Assembly (NCBI GenBank): GCA_958295665.1
Contig: OY282558.1
Location: forward strand, 312,390,092-312,454,091
Reading direction: 5' to 3'
Origin: Tipula vernalis
Lineage: Eukaryota > Arthropoda > Insecta > Diptera > Tipulidae
Length of the DNA: 64,000 nucleotides
Shown one piece after another: positions 1 to 10,310 of this stretch. The notes beneath the pieces are model-generated. The model was not told the DNA's origin. It ran no database searches and saw only the letters and a list, made by a program, of their open reading frames with translations. Each line of letters starts with the position of its first letter. The stretch's first letter is position 1. Position numbers and translations under genes: made by a program.

Positions 1-293
1 TTTCTTTTAGAAGAGTTTTTTTCGGGATTGTTTTCGGGCTAACTTCACATACATCATAATTAAGTCGATTTGCAAATCATCTTAAAATACAATTTTTAGA
101 TAATTTCCGTGGTTCAACAGCTATTCCACAACAGATTTATTTGCATTCTTATTTAGACCAGATGGTTAATTGTGAGACATATTTCTTCGGATTAAAATAG
201 CTATTCTACCGATTGGTTGTCCTACGTGGTCATTTCTGTATAAAATATAGTTCCTAAAATTAAGTATTTAATTCGGCTTCAAATGAGTTTCTT

Positions 294-1060
294 TTAGTAA
301 ACTAACGTCATTGTTACTGTCAGTAAGAAATTTTTCCAATAAATATTTCTTAGGTTAAACTTTTCGCGCGCTGCATGTATAGAAACTTTTAAATTATTAC
401 GGATGACCAACATAGAAGTGAACGATTTCCGAGCGCGATCGGGTTTGTTCAATCTTTGTTTAACAATACTTTTTTCGACAGTAAAATATATAAAATGCAT
501 ATCCTTCATTCGATCCCAGTTGTTGATTGTTAACATTGGGTTGAATATTCCGATTTAATGTAGCTGGAAAGTCGAATGAGTTCCATTCAAATTGAGTATT
601 ATATTAAGTATTATAGTATTGGCTTCTTTTCATCATTGTTAACTGGGCATTCTTCTGAATCTTTGTATGTATTGGTACAGCATCTGCATTTTGGTTACAT
701 GAAATGATTTGAACACCCACGACAAACATTAGACACTTGAAGCACTCGTTAAATCGGTTTTGATGTACGTATGTTCCATTTACTTACCATGGGCGCCACG
801 TATCTTTTACGCTTTCAGCTTGATTAAGTTTGATTGCTCCTTTTTTATACAATACAGTAAACTGCATCACTATTAAATCGTTTAATGCTTAGTTCGTTTA
901 ATAAATTCAAAATAATTTGCGAGTCCATATCTGGCAAGCCTAACAGTACGTACCTCATTGCCTTAGGTCTCGGTATCCTTATAAACCAGTAACTTACCTG
1001 ACCATCAGTTATAAACTGATTTAAAATCAACTAATAACCATTTTCGCTAAATACGAACAC
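294..1060 (-). pseudogene. Degenerate LINE ORF1 (gag-like) remnant
   Basis: Read on the minus strand, 1030-845 has a stretch ending in RPKAMRYVLLGLPDMD, which resembles the region just before the zinc knuckles in ORF1 of Jockey/R1-type LINEs. Further downstream, around 750-650, shifted frames give cysteine-rich pieces (ECFKC, CRCCTNTYKDSEECP) that could be decayed CCHC knuckles. ORF1 proteins of this kind bind element RNA. No open frame covers the whole region: several stops and frameshifts lie between 845 and 600. The 536-294 stretch is open but has no motif I recognise. It could be chance; the LGLPDMD block is the only solid resemblance. Confidence 0.3.
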
Positions 1061-1412
1061 TTTAACTTTTTTTTATCAACTTCAGTCCATATTTCTCAAT
1101 GTTTAATTTTTTCATCGTATCTACCATAGATTACGACCAATTTATATTATAGTTTCTGGAATTCTGCTATACTGCTATCATCTCTATGATTAGCCATTTT
1201 TAATAATTTATTTTGGAAATTATCTGTTAAGGCCCATGGCCTTTTTTTTAAATGTTCCAGTTAATTCTATTCACAAAAAATAATCCTTGTTCCTTGAACT
1301 TTATTTTTTTTACACATACAGAATATTGAATATTGAAATTTTCGTTTGAAAATTTGAAATTTTTTGTGCAAATTAAGATTTCTAAATCGAACCTTATCAA
1401 TATTGGAATACT
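1061..1412. other. AT-rich spacer, nothing recognised
   Basis: Short open frames here are low-complexity and show no domain motif. I see no repeat or regulatory structure. Confidence 0.4.
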
Positions 1413-1646
1413 GGCGTTCCACAGGAGTCTGTGATCAGTCCCGTCCCATTTTGCATCTTTCTCAACGATATACCTAATGTCCAAGACTGTGAAAGAGCGT
1501 TATTTGTTGCCGACACGTCAATATACACATCTCACATGTACTCTCAGAATATTATAATTAGACTGAATGCATATTTAAACATTCTAGTCGAATATTTTCA
1601 TAATTGGGATCTGCAAATAAATACAGACAAATCTCAAGCAGTTTAG
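1413..1646 (+). pseudogene. LINE reverse transcriptase fragment (palm region)
   Basis: From 1413 the frame reads GVPQESVISPVPFCIFLNDIP, the RT motif B region of Jockey/CR1-group LINEs (usual form GVPQGSVLSP.LF...NDIP). It continues through FVADTSIYTS, where the active-site FADDT would be; the Asp pair is scrambled, so the catalytic box is lost. W..Q.N..KSQAV follows and matches the block after the active site. Only about 75 residues of a roughly 900-residue ORF2 remain, with a stop at 1644. The 5' side joins AT-rich DNA and the 3' side leads into a different (Penelope) fragment, so this is an isolated scrap. Confidence 0.75.
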
Positions 1647-1800
1647 TTTTCACGTTGTAGGATGAATCTCTAAATTGCATCAATCAAGCGTACTTATTTG
1701 TGGCATCCAAGTAGAACGGAAGAATCAAGTGGACTGGATTCCAAGACGACCTTTTCATTTCGGTCCCGTATGTTAAAATTTTGTTCGAAAAAAAATAAAA

Positions 1801-2165
1801 TTCTTTTACAAAATTATGATATACAACTTGTTGGTAGAGATTATGAATGTTGATTTCAAAGTTTGGACATGGTTTTATTTACTAAATTAAAAGACAAAAT
1901 TCCTACAGAGTTACAATCAAATTTACTGTATAAATTAAAATGTTCGTGTGGAAAAGAGTATGTGGGTCAAACTAAACAAAATTTTAAAAAACGGGTTCGT
2001 CAACATATAGTATTTACCATTCTACGTATAAGTTTAAACCGACACACAGCGCTTTATCGAATCAACCACTCATTATCTATATAGATGACGCTGAGATATT
2101 TGATAAGGAGCAAAATTTCAATAAAATACTAATTTTGGAAAGCATTTACATCAAAAAACATTAAA
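1801..2165 (+). pseudogene. Penelope-like element GIY-YIG endonuclease fragment
   Basis: The open frame from 1863 contains LLYKLKCSCGKEYVGQTKQN then KKRVRQH. This is the GIY-YIG nuclease core of canonical Penelope-like retroelements: the short Y..(K)C.CG..YVGQT box, then the conserved Arg and the R..H helix. After a frameshift near 2040-2084 the downstream part continues as DDAEIFDKEQNFNK and LILESIYIKK, the C-terminal part of the same domain, ending at a stop near 2163. In Penelope elements this nuclease nicks target DNA and lies C-terminal to the RT; no RT is seen upstream here, so only the tail of an element remains. The frameshift makes it non-functional. Confidence 0.75.
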
Positions 2166-2319
2166 ATTTATTTCAAAATTTGTTAAATATCCAGAAAGTT
2201 TCAATAAAATTTTTCAGACGAATGCACAAATTTAAAAAATTTTTAAATGTTACTATTTAAAACGGATATTTTTAAGGTTTTTGTGTTCACAGCATAAAAT
2301 ATTTTTTTTGTTTTTTTTT

Positions 2320-2599
2320 GGGTTAAGTTGATAATTTTTTTGATCCTTATACTAATGAAAATGATATATCTATTATGGCTAAAACATGCTTGGAGGTCGA
2401 GGACTGCAAAATATTTAAACTTATTCCCAAAGAACGCAACATTGAATCGCTGGAGTTTGTTTGCTACAAATTGGGCATAAAAGCAGATTTACGGGTAAAG
2501 GCTCTTGATCCAAATACTTGGCCGACTGGTGTACACATTAGGGAATTTAGTAATACAAATTTTCGGACAGCATCAACAGTACAACACGTTAAATTCTAA
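2320..2599 (+). pseudogene. LINE ORF1 C-terminal fragment
   Basis: The frame running to the stop at 2597-2599 includes NENDI, CLEVEDCKIFKLI, SLEFVCYKLGIK and ALDPNTWPTGVHIREF. The DP..WP.GV.IREF ending is typical of the C-terminus of ORF1 proteins in CR1/Jockey-group insect LINEs, which are RNA-binding chaperones acting in the retrotransposition RNP. The N-terminal half, including any PHD or zinc-knuckle part, is missing; upstream sequence is T-rich and unrelated, so the copy is 5' truncated near 2320. ORF2 begins immediately downstream in another frame, the normal ORF1/ORF2 spacing for these elements. Confidence 0.65.
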
Positions 2600-4030
2600 C
2601 AACTTGTATTGTAGTAACATTGTTCCAAGTGATAATCTGCAGGTAAATGTAAATTGTTCTATAAAATTTGGCTTATTTAAAATTCTCTTAGAGTTATACA
2701 AATTTGATTTTTTTGCTTTAACTGAAACTCTACTTAACAGCAGCATTACAAACAAGTCGCTATTTATCAATAATTATAAACTAATACGTTTTGATCGTAT
2801 TAATAATAAGCGATGGGGTGGTGTTGGTATTTATTTTAGGTCTACTTTGAGGGTTAGTAAATTGTTCTCGGGTGCCTTTGGTAAGGTTGAAGTTTTGGCG
2901 TCTGAACTTGTCGGGCGATTTGGTAAAATTCTTATTTTGGATATTTATAACCCGCCTCCTGCCTGTACTGATGATATTAATAATTTACAAATAATTTTTT
3001 CTGAATATTTATCTCAGCATGAAAAAATTATTTATTGTGGTGATTTAAACTTTAATATGTTGATTACCAATAAACTAAGTGCTTGCTTGAGTTTACATAA
3101 TTTATTTTATTTACCTTTACAACCGACTAGATTGGATAAAAGCCTATTGGATTTGATAATTTTGTATGAGGCTGATAAGCATAATATTATTTCTTTTTTG
3201 GCCAGCTTGCTGTTCCTGCCATTTCTGATCATGACTTGATTTTAGCCTGCTATAAGTTCAGTCGCACCAGGGATAAAATTTCATATACGGTTGTTCCTGA
3301 TTATATAAAGCAAGCAATAATAAGTATTTTGTAAATTGTTTCTTTTCATTAGACTGGTCAAATCTTTATTTTTATCCTGATGTGAATGATATAGTTGAAG
3401 AATTCAATTCAAAATTCTTAAAATTAGATACTAATTGTGTGCCTCGTAAAACGAGTATAAATAAATGTCCCACTGCTCCGTGGTTAAATGCACATATTTT
3501 TAATTAAATGCAAAGAAGAGATTTGGCTTACAAAAAATATAAACGATTTGGATTAGAGCTCGATTTTGAATCATTTAAATCATTTAGAAATAAAACCAAC
3601 AAATGCATCAATGAAGCTAAAAAAATATATTTTGTTTTGGGAATTTGCACAAACCTAAAACAACCTGGAGCGATTTGAAGAAACTAGGTATTTCATGTAA
3701 GTCGACTGAAGCAGTCATTATGACTTTTCTGCTGATGAAATTTTGGTATGGATCAGTAAACTTAACGAATCTATAGGTGTTTTGCCTTTACCCGATTTTG
3801 ATTTTATTAGTTCTGGTAGTTATGGGTTTGTTTTTGATTGTGTCGATGAACTTATGGTATTGAATGCAATTCGTACTGTTAAGTTTGATTCGATGACATA
3901 TGACATGGTTAACTTCAGAGTATTAAAATTATTTATTGATTTGTTTCTGTCCCAAATTACATTTATCATTAACCAGAGTTTGACCAAATCAGTATTTCCT
4001 AATTTGTGGAAAGTGGCATCGATTATTCCT
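2585..4030 (+). pseudogene. LINE ORF2 5' part: AP endonuclease, linker, RT start
   Basis: The endonuclease reads through about 3190 in one frame: ALTETLLNS (the catalytic-Glu block, often ..ETWL..), GGVGIYFRS, LILDIYNPPP and IIYCGDLNFNM (the GD.N block). A frameshift near 3190 moves to AISDHDLI, the SDH motif. After another shift comes the linker (APWLNAHIF, RRDLAYKKYKRFG, NKTNKCINEAKK), then the RT N-terminus from about 3730 (SFPNLWK-like block SVFPNLWKVASIIP). The frame stops exactly at 4030, where the gypsy LTR begins. EN nicks target DNA to prime reverse transcription; here multiple frameshifts make it non-functional. Confidence 0.8.
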
Positions 4031-4218
4031 TGTTATATTCTTGCACTGTATTTGTGTATCATACCTCGCATTCTATTTGCTAACATATTCTATTGTATAA
4101 TTGTAGAGTAGTAAATGAATAACCTGTTTAATTGTACGGTAGTTACTGTTACTAAATGTTAATTTTGTATAATAATAAAGCGAGGAACGCTCTCTCTTAT
4201 TCTGGTTGCTGAACTATC
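4031..4218 (+). repeat. Left LTR of the gypsy element, 3'-truncated
   Basis: Near-identical to 7883-8068 of the right LTR (shared blocks CTTGCACTGTATTTGTG, AATAATAAAGCGAGG, GCTGAACTATCAA). The last ~40 bp are missing: after CTATCAA the sequence jumps to an inverted LTR copy. AATAAA at about 4173 may be the polyadenylation signal of the R region. Confidence 0.9.
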
Positions 4219-4315
4219 AAACAGGTTATTCATCTACTACTCTACAATTATACAATAGAATATGTTAGCAAATAGAATGCGAGGTATGATACACAAATAC
4301 AGTGCAAGATTATAA
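4219..4315 (-). repeat. Inverted partial LTR (first ~97 bp)
   Basis: Reverse complement of LTR positions 1 to about 97, running from ACAGGTTATTC to GATTATAACA. On the minus strand it follows pol coding sequence directly (SDDDV then TGTTATAATC) with no polypurine tract, so pol is fused to an LTR start through a short GATGTTATA-type overlap. Confidence 0.9.
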
Positions 4316-5664
4316 CATCATCATCAGAAAACGATTTTATTAAGTTTATATGCACATCACCACTTCCTTCGTCTGCTAACGGCATCCTTTACAATGCATC
4401 CGGCACTACTAAATCCTTTCCTTTTTTATACTTGATTGTATAGTTATACCCAGAAAGGATTATAGCCTATCGTTGTATTCGACTTGCAGCCGTGTTAGGT
4501 ATTCTTTTTTTTGAATTCAAAAGTGACGCCAAGGGTTGGTGATCCGTAATTATATAAAAATGCGACCAAACAGGAACTTGTGGAATTTCTTTACAGTAAA
4601 AATTATTGCCAGCGCTTCCTTTTCTAACTGAGAATAGTTCTTTTCTGCTTCATTTAATGTTGCGGATGCAAACATTACTGGCTTTTCAAACCGATTTATA
4701 AAGTGAGTTAAAACAGCACCGATGCCAAACGCACTTGCATCACACGATAAATATACCTCCTTTGCGGGATCGTAGTGACAAAGAATATTACCATTAGACA
4801 ACCTTTCCTTACATCTCCGAAATGCTTGTTCACATGCTCGGTTCCAATTGAACTTTACTTCTTTTTGACTTAGCCTGTACAATGGCGAAAGCTCCGATGC
4901 CATCATAGGAACAAATTTCCTATAGAAATTTGCTAAACCTAAAAATGACTTTAGTTTTGTTACATTTCTGGGGACTGGGGCCTTTTCGATAGCAGCAACC
5001 TTCTCCGGATTTGGTAAAATTCCTTCTTTTGATATAATAAGCCCCCGGTATTGCACTTGACTTTGAAAAAACAGGCATTTATTCAAGTTAACTCTAACGA
5101 TATACTCTGACAGCTTTGCTAATAGATTGTATACAAGTGTTTTGCATTCATCTATATCCTTTCCCGCTATCAAAATATCATCCAAATAACACATAGTTTT
5201 TGGTATACCTTTCAATATTTGATCCATCACGCTTTGAAAAATGGTCGGTGCACTTGATATTCCGTATGTTAAGCGCGTGAATCTAAATAGCCCCAGGTGA
5301 GTGTTAATAGTGAACAAGGAACTGGAATTTTCTGCGACTCTTAGCTGTTGGTACGCTCCAGCTAGGTCTAGTACCGCAAAAACTTAACAATTTGCCAGAC
5401 TTGCGAAGATATCTTCTATAGAAGGCAAAGGGTAGTGTTCAAATTCAACCTACTTTTTAACACTGACTTTAAAATCGACACAAATTCGTAATCCTTTATC
5501 CTTTTTTGGCACGACTACAATAGGACTAGCCCATTCACTATATTTCACTGGAAAAATAACACCGGCTTTTACCATTTTATGAATCTCTTCTTCGACTTTT
5601 GCCTTTACAGCATATGGCACACTGTACGGTTTACAAAATATAGGTTTCGCATTTTCTTTCCAAA
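4316..5664 (-). pseudogene. Gypsy pol: reverse transcriptase and RNase H
   Basis: On the minus strand the RT starts near 5660 (YAVKAKVEEEIHKMVKAG, then EWASPIVVVPKKD). Motif A is LDLAGAYQQL. From 5317: LTYGISSAPTIFQ, the active site YLDDILIAG (intact YLDD), LGLANFYRKFVP (thumb), then RNase H with YLSCDASAFGIGAVL and LEKEALAIIFTVKKFHKFL. After about 4550 the rest of RNase H and the connection survive only in shifted frames, ending in MPLADEGS and SDDDV at the LTR junction. A stop lies near 5383 within NC*VFAV. The order protease-RT-RNase H is that of Ty3/gypsy. The HHCC and the first catalytic part of integrase should follow but are absent. Confidence 0.9.
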
Positions 5665-6958
5665 CTATGACAGCCTCGAAATTTTTATCGACTCACTGGA
5701 ACTCGAAAATACTACCGGAAACTTAATTTTTAGTGATTTTACCATACGCCTACTACTATCTACACCAATGATTTCTCTAATAAATTTACGTCTTTCGAAT
5801 GCCTTACGCCAGTCTGGAATTAGTTTATCTAACCAGTTCCGACCTATAAGCGTTGTAAATAATTGTTTTGCTCTTATTACAACCAATGTCAATGAGTAAT
5901 TTTTACCTTCATATTCGACAAGCACTTCGAATCTGCCTAGTGTTACTAATTTCTCCCCGGTTACGGAACGATAATTCAGGTCTTCTTTTTCTAATTTTGC
6001 CATTTTAAAATATTTATGGAAATAACTTTCCTCCATGACACTTGCACATGCTCCTGTATCTACTTCTACCTTGATCTGAACGTCATTAATTTTTAATAGT
6101 ATTTTTTGTGGTTCAGCTTTCCGAGGTACAACCATTCCAATTAAATGTAGATTCTCTAAAGTATCTTCTACTTCTTCCTCTTCCAAATTATTGATTTTCT
6201 TTTTATTCCTACAGAGTTCTTTTACATGTCCTCTTTTATTACATAAAAAGCACCTCCAATTTTTGGCCGGACAAAATTTGTCGCTATGATACCTACCACA
6301 TTTATCACACAGTTTGTTATTAAATCTTCTGTCATTTTGATTAAAATTGGTTGCTACACTAGGATTAAGATGGTTCTGCTTTGAACTTCAAATTTTTGAA
6401 ACTGAGCTATCACTAATAGTTTTGGATTCTATGGTAGCTAATTCTAAACTAACAGCTTTCCTGCATGCATCTTCAAATGTAAGGTCTCCTCCTTCAGACA
6501 AAAGCTTATTTTGAATAGATTCGCTTCTCAGCCCACAAATAAGCCTATCTCTCAGCGCATTGTTTAGTAATGCGTCGAACGAACACGTTCTGGTAAGCCG
6601 TTTAAGCTCTATTATATACTCAGATATGGTTTCGTTCGCCGATTGGTCCCGCTTATTAAATTTGAAACGTTCAAATATAACTAATTTTTCCGGATTAAAA
6701 TGCGATTTTAACAATTTGGTAATAAAATCGTACGATTTATCTAAAGGCGAGTCGGGTACGCATAGATTTTTCAAGACATTATATGTCTCTGCACCCATCA
6801 AGGTAATAAACAACGACATCTTATTTTTATCTTCTACAGTATTGATTTTAACTAACTGTTCGAAGCGTTCTAAATATGTCTCAAAATCAGATTTACTGAC
6901 ATCATACGATTCTAAAGAACCGATAAATGATATTTTATTACGAAATTGTTTTTTTAAC
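5665..6958 (-). pseudogene. Gypsy gag, zinc knuckles and aspartic protease
   Basis: Minus strand from 6958. Gag capsid-like sequence (FETYLERFEQL, FERFKFNKRDQ, ISEYIIELKRLT, LRDRLICGL) is typical of insect Ty3/gypsy gag. It runs to about 6388, where a single TGA (near 6385) interrupts the frame. The same frame resumes with two zinc knuckles near 6320-6225 (CDKCGRYHSDKFC and CFLCNKRGHVKELC), then the protease from about 6100 with the catalytic VDTGACASV, and IGRNWL. The gag start is missing: the open frame begins at the inversion breakpoint near 6958. Gag packages the RNA and the protease matures the polyprotein. The intact knuckles and protease suggest a fairly recent copy. Confidence 0.9.
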
Positions 6959-7057
6959 TGTTAATTTTGTATAATAATAAAGCGAGGAACGCTCTTTCTT
7001 ATTCTGGTTGCTGAACTATCAACATCGTTGTCATTATAATTTATTTTGGAACAAAAT
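6959..7057 (+). repeat. Internal LTR fragment (last ~100 bp)
   Basis: Matches the 3' part of the LTR from TGTTAATTTTGTATAAT to GGAACAAAAT. It is joined on the left to truncated gag (inversion breakpoint) and on the right, with no primer-binding site, directly to integrase coding sequence. Confidence 0.9.
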
Positions 7058-7728
7058 TTTGTCGAAGTAATGGAATTGCTCCATTGAAGAGTCCACCATA
7101 CATACCACAATGTAATGTTATTGCTGAACGGGCAGTCCAAAGTATCAAAAGAAGTTTGCAGAAATATTTACCGGAAAATGGGCAATACTCGACAGCAGAA
7201 CTACAACGGGTATTAGACAATATTTTGATAAATTATCGCACTACTCCGACAGCAGTACAGCGTGTATCACCAGCAAACTTGTTGTTAAAACATGATCCAA
7301 GAACCAGACTGTCACAACTAAAACCACCATTTGGAACTTCAATTAAAGGTAGTCAATCAAATATTTATATTAATCATAAATCTTTCATTGAAGGCGATAA
7401 GGTATACGTTCGTTTAAACAAAGAAACGAAATAGGAACCGGCGATGGTACTTAAACCTATTGGACTTCGGCAATATATGATAAAAAAAGGAGATCAGGTC
7501 AAAATTTTGTATCAATACCAATTGAGACAGCGAGAAGCAATCAACGTTGAGGACATTCCAGTGACAGAGTCAACGGTACAAGAAGATACTCCGACAGTAT
7601 CTAACACGAACGACGTTGCGGACCCAGATAAGTCCGATACTACGAACCAACTAGTAAGTCCAACAGAAGAAACAACGTTGAGGAGGTCTACCAGAATCAA
7701 GAAAGAACCTAATAGGTTGAATTTGTAA
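7050..7728 (+). pseudogene. Gypsy integrase C-terminal half
   Basis: The frame can be followed from GGAACAAAATTT at the LTR end (GTKFCRSNGIAPLKSPPY), which looks like the block after the second catalytic Asp. CNVIAERAVQSIKRSL follows; the Glu of AERAVQ is the DDE Glu. Then come NYRTTPTAVQRVSPANLL and the basic C-terminal domain (YVRLNKETK). A TAG at 7432-7434 stands where Trp is expected before EPAMVLKPIG. The frame then continues through GDQVKILYQYQLRQ to a Thr/Ser/Asp-rich tail ending RRSTRIKKEPNRLNL. The HHCC domain and both catalytic Asp residues are missing, so the protein could not act even without the stop. Confidence 0.9.
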
Positions 7729-7834
7729 TCATAGATATGTTAAATCTTATTTTATATAATTGTTAATTAATCAATTAATTTTTTAATGTATGTATTATAA
7801 TATCGCGTTATCAAAGTATTTTTCCATTTTTTTA

Positions 7835-7848
7835 AGGAGGGGGAGATA
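7835..7848 (+). other. Polypurine tract of the gypsy element
   Basis: The purine run AAGGAGGGGGAGA lies upstream of the right LTR, where the plus-strand primer of LTR elements sits. About 35 bp of AT-rich DNA separate it from the recognisable LTR start at 7883, more than usual, so the LTR 5' edge may have diverged or gained bases. Confidence 0.65.
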
Positions 7849-7882
7849 ATTAATAAATATATAATATTATCTTATAATATCT

Positions 7883-8106
7883 TGATAATCTTGCACTGTA
7901 TTTGTGTATCATACCTCGCATTCTATTTGCTAACATATTCTATTGTATAATTGTAGAGTAGTAGATGAATAACCTGTTTGATTGTACGGTAGTTACTGTT
8001 ACTAAATGTTAATTTTGTATAATAATAAAGCGAGGAACTCTCTCTCTCTTATTCTGGTTGCTGAACTATCAACATCGTTGTTATTATAATTTATTTTGGA
8101 ACACAA
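7883..8106 (+). repeat. Right LTR of the gypsy element, near full length
   Basis: About 224 bp from TGATAATCTTGCACTG to GGAACACAA. It is nearly identical to the left LTR over their shared length; a CT run near 8040 differs slightly. It is followed by TATTCCT, matching the bases before the left LTR. It contains AATAATAAAGCG. Confidence 0.9.
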
Positions 8107-9235
8107 TATTCCTCTACCTAAAAAGGATGTAATTTCGAATATTTGTGACATTCGCACGATTAGTATTTTGCTTGCCCTATCCAAGGTCCTGGAAAAAATT
8201 AAACAACTTCAAATTCTCCAGCATCTAAATAGCTTTAATTATCTATGCAAATTCCAATCTGGATAAAAATCTGGCCATAGTACTACTACTGCACTTGTGC
8301 ATATTGTTGATGATTTATCTGCTATTTTAGATAAGGGTAATTCATTTGCAATTTTAGTCCTATTATACTTTTCTAAATTTTTTCTAATTTTTATCCTAAT
8401 AAATGACCTACCTTGGCATATTTTAAATTGCCGATTTCATCTTTATGCTAATGATTTGCAACTGTATATTGGTGGTGACTTGTTAAAATTGGGGGAAATC
8501 GTTATCCAACTTAATGCAGATCTTAGGAATATTTTGTCATGGGCCAAAAATAATTCACTTTCCATTAATCCAACTAAAAGTAAAGCCTTATTACTCACTA
8601 GAAATAATTCGCATAATATTGCACCTGTGCTATTTTTGAACAATGATATAATCTCATTTGTTCCAACGGTTAATAACCTAGGATTACTATTGAATTCAAA
8701 ACTTATTAGGAATGATCATGTAAGTTCTATGTGCCAGCGTGTTAATTACGGTTTATATTCACTCAGACTAATAAAAAAATTTTGTCCAGTTGACTTACGC
8801 ATATATCTTGTGAAAAGTTTAATTATACCTATTTTTAGCTATTGTGATGTGATATTTTCTAATTGTGATAGTTCCTCAAAGCGGTTACTTGAGGTTACTT
8901 AAAGTTAATAATTGAGTGAGATATGTTCATGACCTTAAAAAGTTTGATCATGTTTCCGAATTTAAAGATTTAATCCTTGGATGTGACTTGTTTGAGTTTT
9001 ACTGTTATAGACCTGCTGTCTTTATTTTTCGAATAATTAAATCGGGTATGATAATTACATTTTTCTATGTTATTGAGAACTAGGAACGTTAATTTGCCAG
9101 TTAGTAGATCTCGTGTTTACAATAATTCTGAATTAATAAATGCGATTATCACTTGGAGCAGTTTGCCTACAGAATTAAAAAATATAAGTTCCATTAACAG
9201 ATTTAGAAAGGTTATGTTTAAATTAGTAACTTAAT
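8107..9235 (+). pseudogene. LINE ORF2 3' part: rest of RT and C-terminus
   Basis: Resumes the RT interrupted at 4030: IPLPKKDV, SILLALSKVLEK, then from 8297 VDDLSAILDKGNSFAILVLLYFSK, where motif A normally has an Asp in place of the Tyr. About 75 residues are then missing (no motif B GVPQGS), and the frame goes on to INDLPWHI and YANDLQLY, where YADD has become YAND. SINPTKSKALLL, LGLLLNSKL and RRLLEV-type thumb blocks follow to 8902. The tail is readable in shifted frames: RYVHDLKKFDHVSEFKDL, then TRNVNLPVSRSRVYNN and INRFRKVMFKLVT ending at a stop near 9232. Loss of active-site Asp residues and motif B shows this copy is dead. Confidence 0.85.
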
Positions 9236-9445
9236 ATCAAAGTTTTTGTACATATTGTAATTAACTATGTATATACTATATGTCCAATGTTGTATATTTG
9301 CTAATTATTGTTATATTGATATTGAAATATTTATTGTTAATTTTAAATTATTTTCTGCTGTCGTAAATATGTGTGATGTACAAAAGCCACGGTTTATACA
9401 TTGAATAAAGCATTATTATTATTAATATTATAATTATTATAATTT
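9236..9445 (+). other. LINE 3' UTR with ATT-rich tail
   Basis: Non-coding, ending with GAATAAAGC then an ATTATTATTATT-type tail at about 9405-9440. This is the expected 3' terminus of an insect LINE that ends in a simple repeat instead of poly(A). Confidence 0.6.
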
Positions 9446-9672
9446 CAATAAATTGTATGATAAAAATATTTCTAAACAAACTTTTGTATATTTTGCTGTC
9501 CTGCCAAATAGTTCATTTAAAATTAACACAAGTGTATTCACGACTCTCACTAGATAACAAATTTCATTTTCGAACTTTTTTTAAGGTTCAACGTTACTCT
9601 TCCAATGCATTTAATGTACTTTGTAGGAAAAGTAACACTATCTGCATTATAAACACAACACACCCACGTGAC
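9446..9672. other. Spacer between LINE end and DNA transposon
   Basis: A 76-codon open frame lies here (9457-9687) but runs into the TIR of the next element and shows no motif. I see no other structure. Confidence 0.4.
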
Positions 9673-10310
9673 AAAGGACAATGTTAAAAATAGCCGATTT
9701 TTGGCTTATCCGGGGGAACGCATAAATCATAAAAAAATCAATTGATTATTGTTAATTAACATTAGAAATGACCCAGAAATACGTCAGATAGCTGGGGAAA
9801 TGTCGCTTATACCCCTAAACCTATATAAACTACCCTTAAATAGCTTTAAATTGATCATCATTAATTATTGTTATAAAATTCGTGTAAAATGAAAAACATG
9901 CTTGAAAATGATTTGAACAGACAGTATGTCAACGTAAAAAGTGATAAATAACTGTAAAAATGTCCATTCCACCCCTAAAAATTAATAAAACTACTTTAAA
10001 AAGCTAATAGTGGCTTATTTTGACATCAAAAATAGATAATGCTTAAATGTTCAAGGGAACGCTTATTGCTGGCAAATAATTATAGATTACTGTCAGAAAA
10101 TGAAAAAAGTGATACTAGAGTACACTAAGTAACTGAGGAAATATTAATTGCACCCCTAAATCTATTTAAACTACTCTCAAATAGCTTAAAATAGATAATC
10201 ATTAAATATTGTTATAAAACTAGTGTAAAATGAAAAACAAAATGCTTAAAAATGATTTGAACAGACAGTATGTCAACGTAAAAAGTGATAAATGACTGTA
10301 AAAGTGCCCC
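9673..10310 (+). repeat. Left TIR with internal duplicated units
   Basis: Outer ~350 bp match the right TIR closely (GTTAAAAATAGCC, GATTTTTGGCTTA, CAGATAGCTGGGGAAATG). Within the arm a block containing ATTTGAACAGACAGTATG and TCAACGTAAAAAGTGATAAA occurs twice, near 9912-9960 and 10253-10293, so the arm is partly a tandem duplication with a period of about 340 bp. TACCCCTAAACC and ACCCCTAAATC are paralogous positions in the two units. Confidence 0.85.

Larger units (their letters stand above)
4031..8106. mobile_element. Ty3/gypsy LTR retrotransposon with internal inversion
   Basis: Bounded by plus-oriented LTR sequence (4031-4218 and 7883-8106, LTR about 224-228 bp, starting TGTTATA). The same 7 bases, TATTCCT, sit at both edges (4024-4030 and 8107-8113) as a target duplication. 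Inside, gag, protease, RT and RNase H lie on the minus strand (4316-6958), while the integrase C-terminal half lies on the plus strand (7050-7728). A third LTR copy is cut in two: its first ~97 bp at 4219-4315 in minus orientation and its last ~100 bp at 6959-7057 in plus orientation. The simplest reading is a gypsy copy in which an internal LTR replaced part of pol, followed by an inversion of gag-to-internal-LTR with small losses at both breakpoints. Confidence 0.85.
2320..9445 (+). mobile_element. Jockey/CR1-group LINE, split by a gypsy insertion
   Basis: A 5'-truncated non-LTR retrotransposon in plus orientation: ORF1 C-terminus (to 2599), ORF2 endonuclease, linker and RT start (2585-4030), then after the 4.1 kb LTR-element insertion the rest of the RT and the ORF2 tail (8107-9235). 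The 3' UTR ends in a short ATT-rich tail (about 9405-9440) after AATAAA, as many insect LINEs do. Without the insertion the element would be about 3 kb. ORF2 has several frameshifts and stops and has lost RT active-site residues, so the copy is long dead. Clade is uncertain between Jockey and CR1. Confidence 0.8.
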
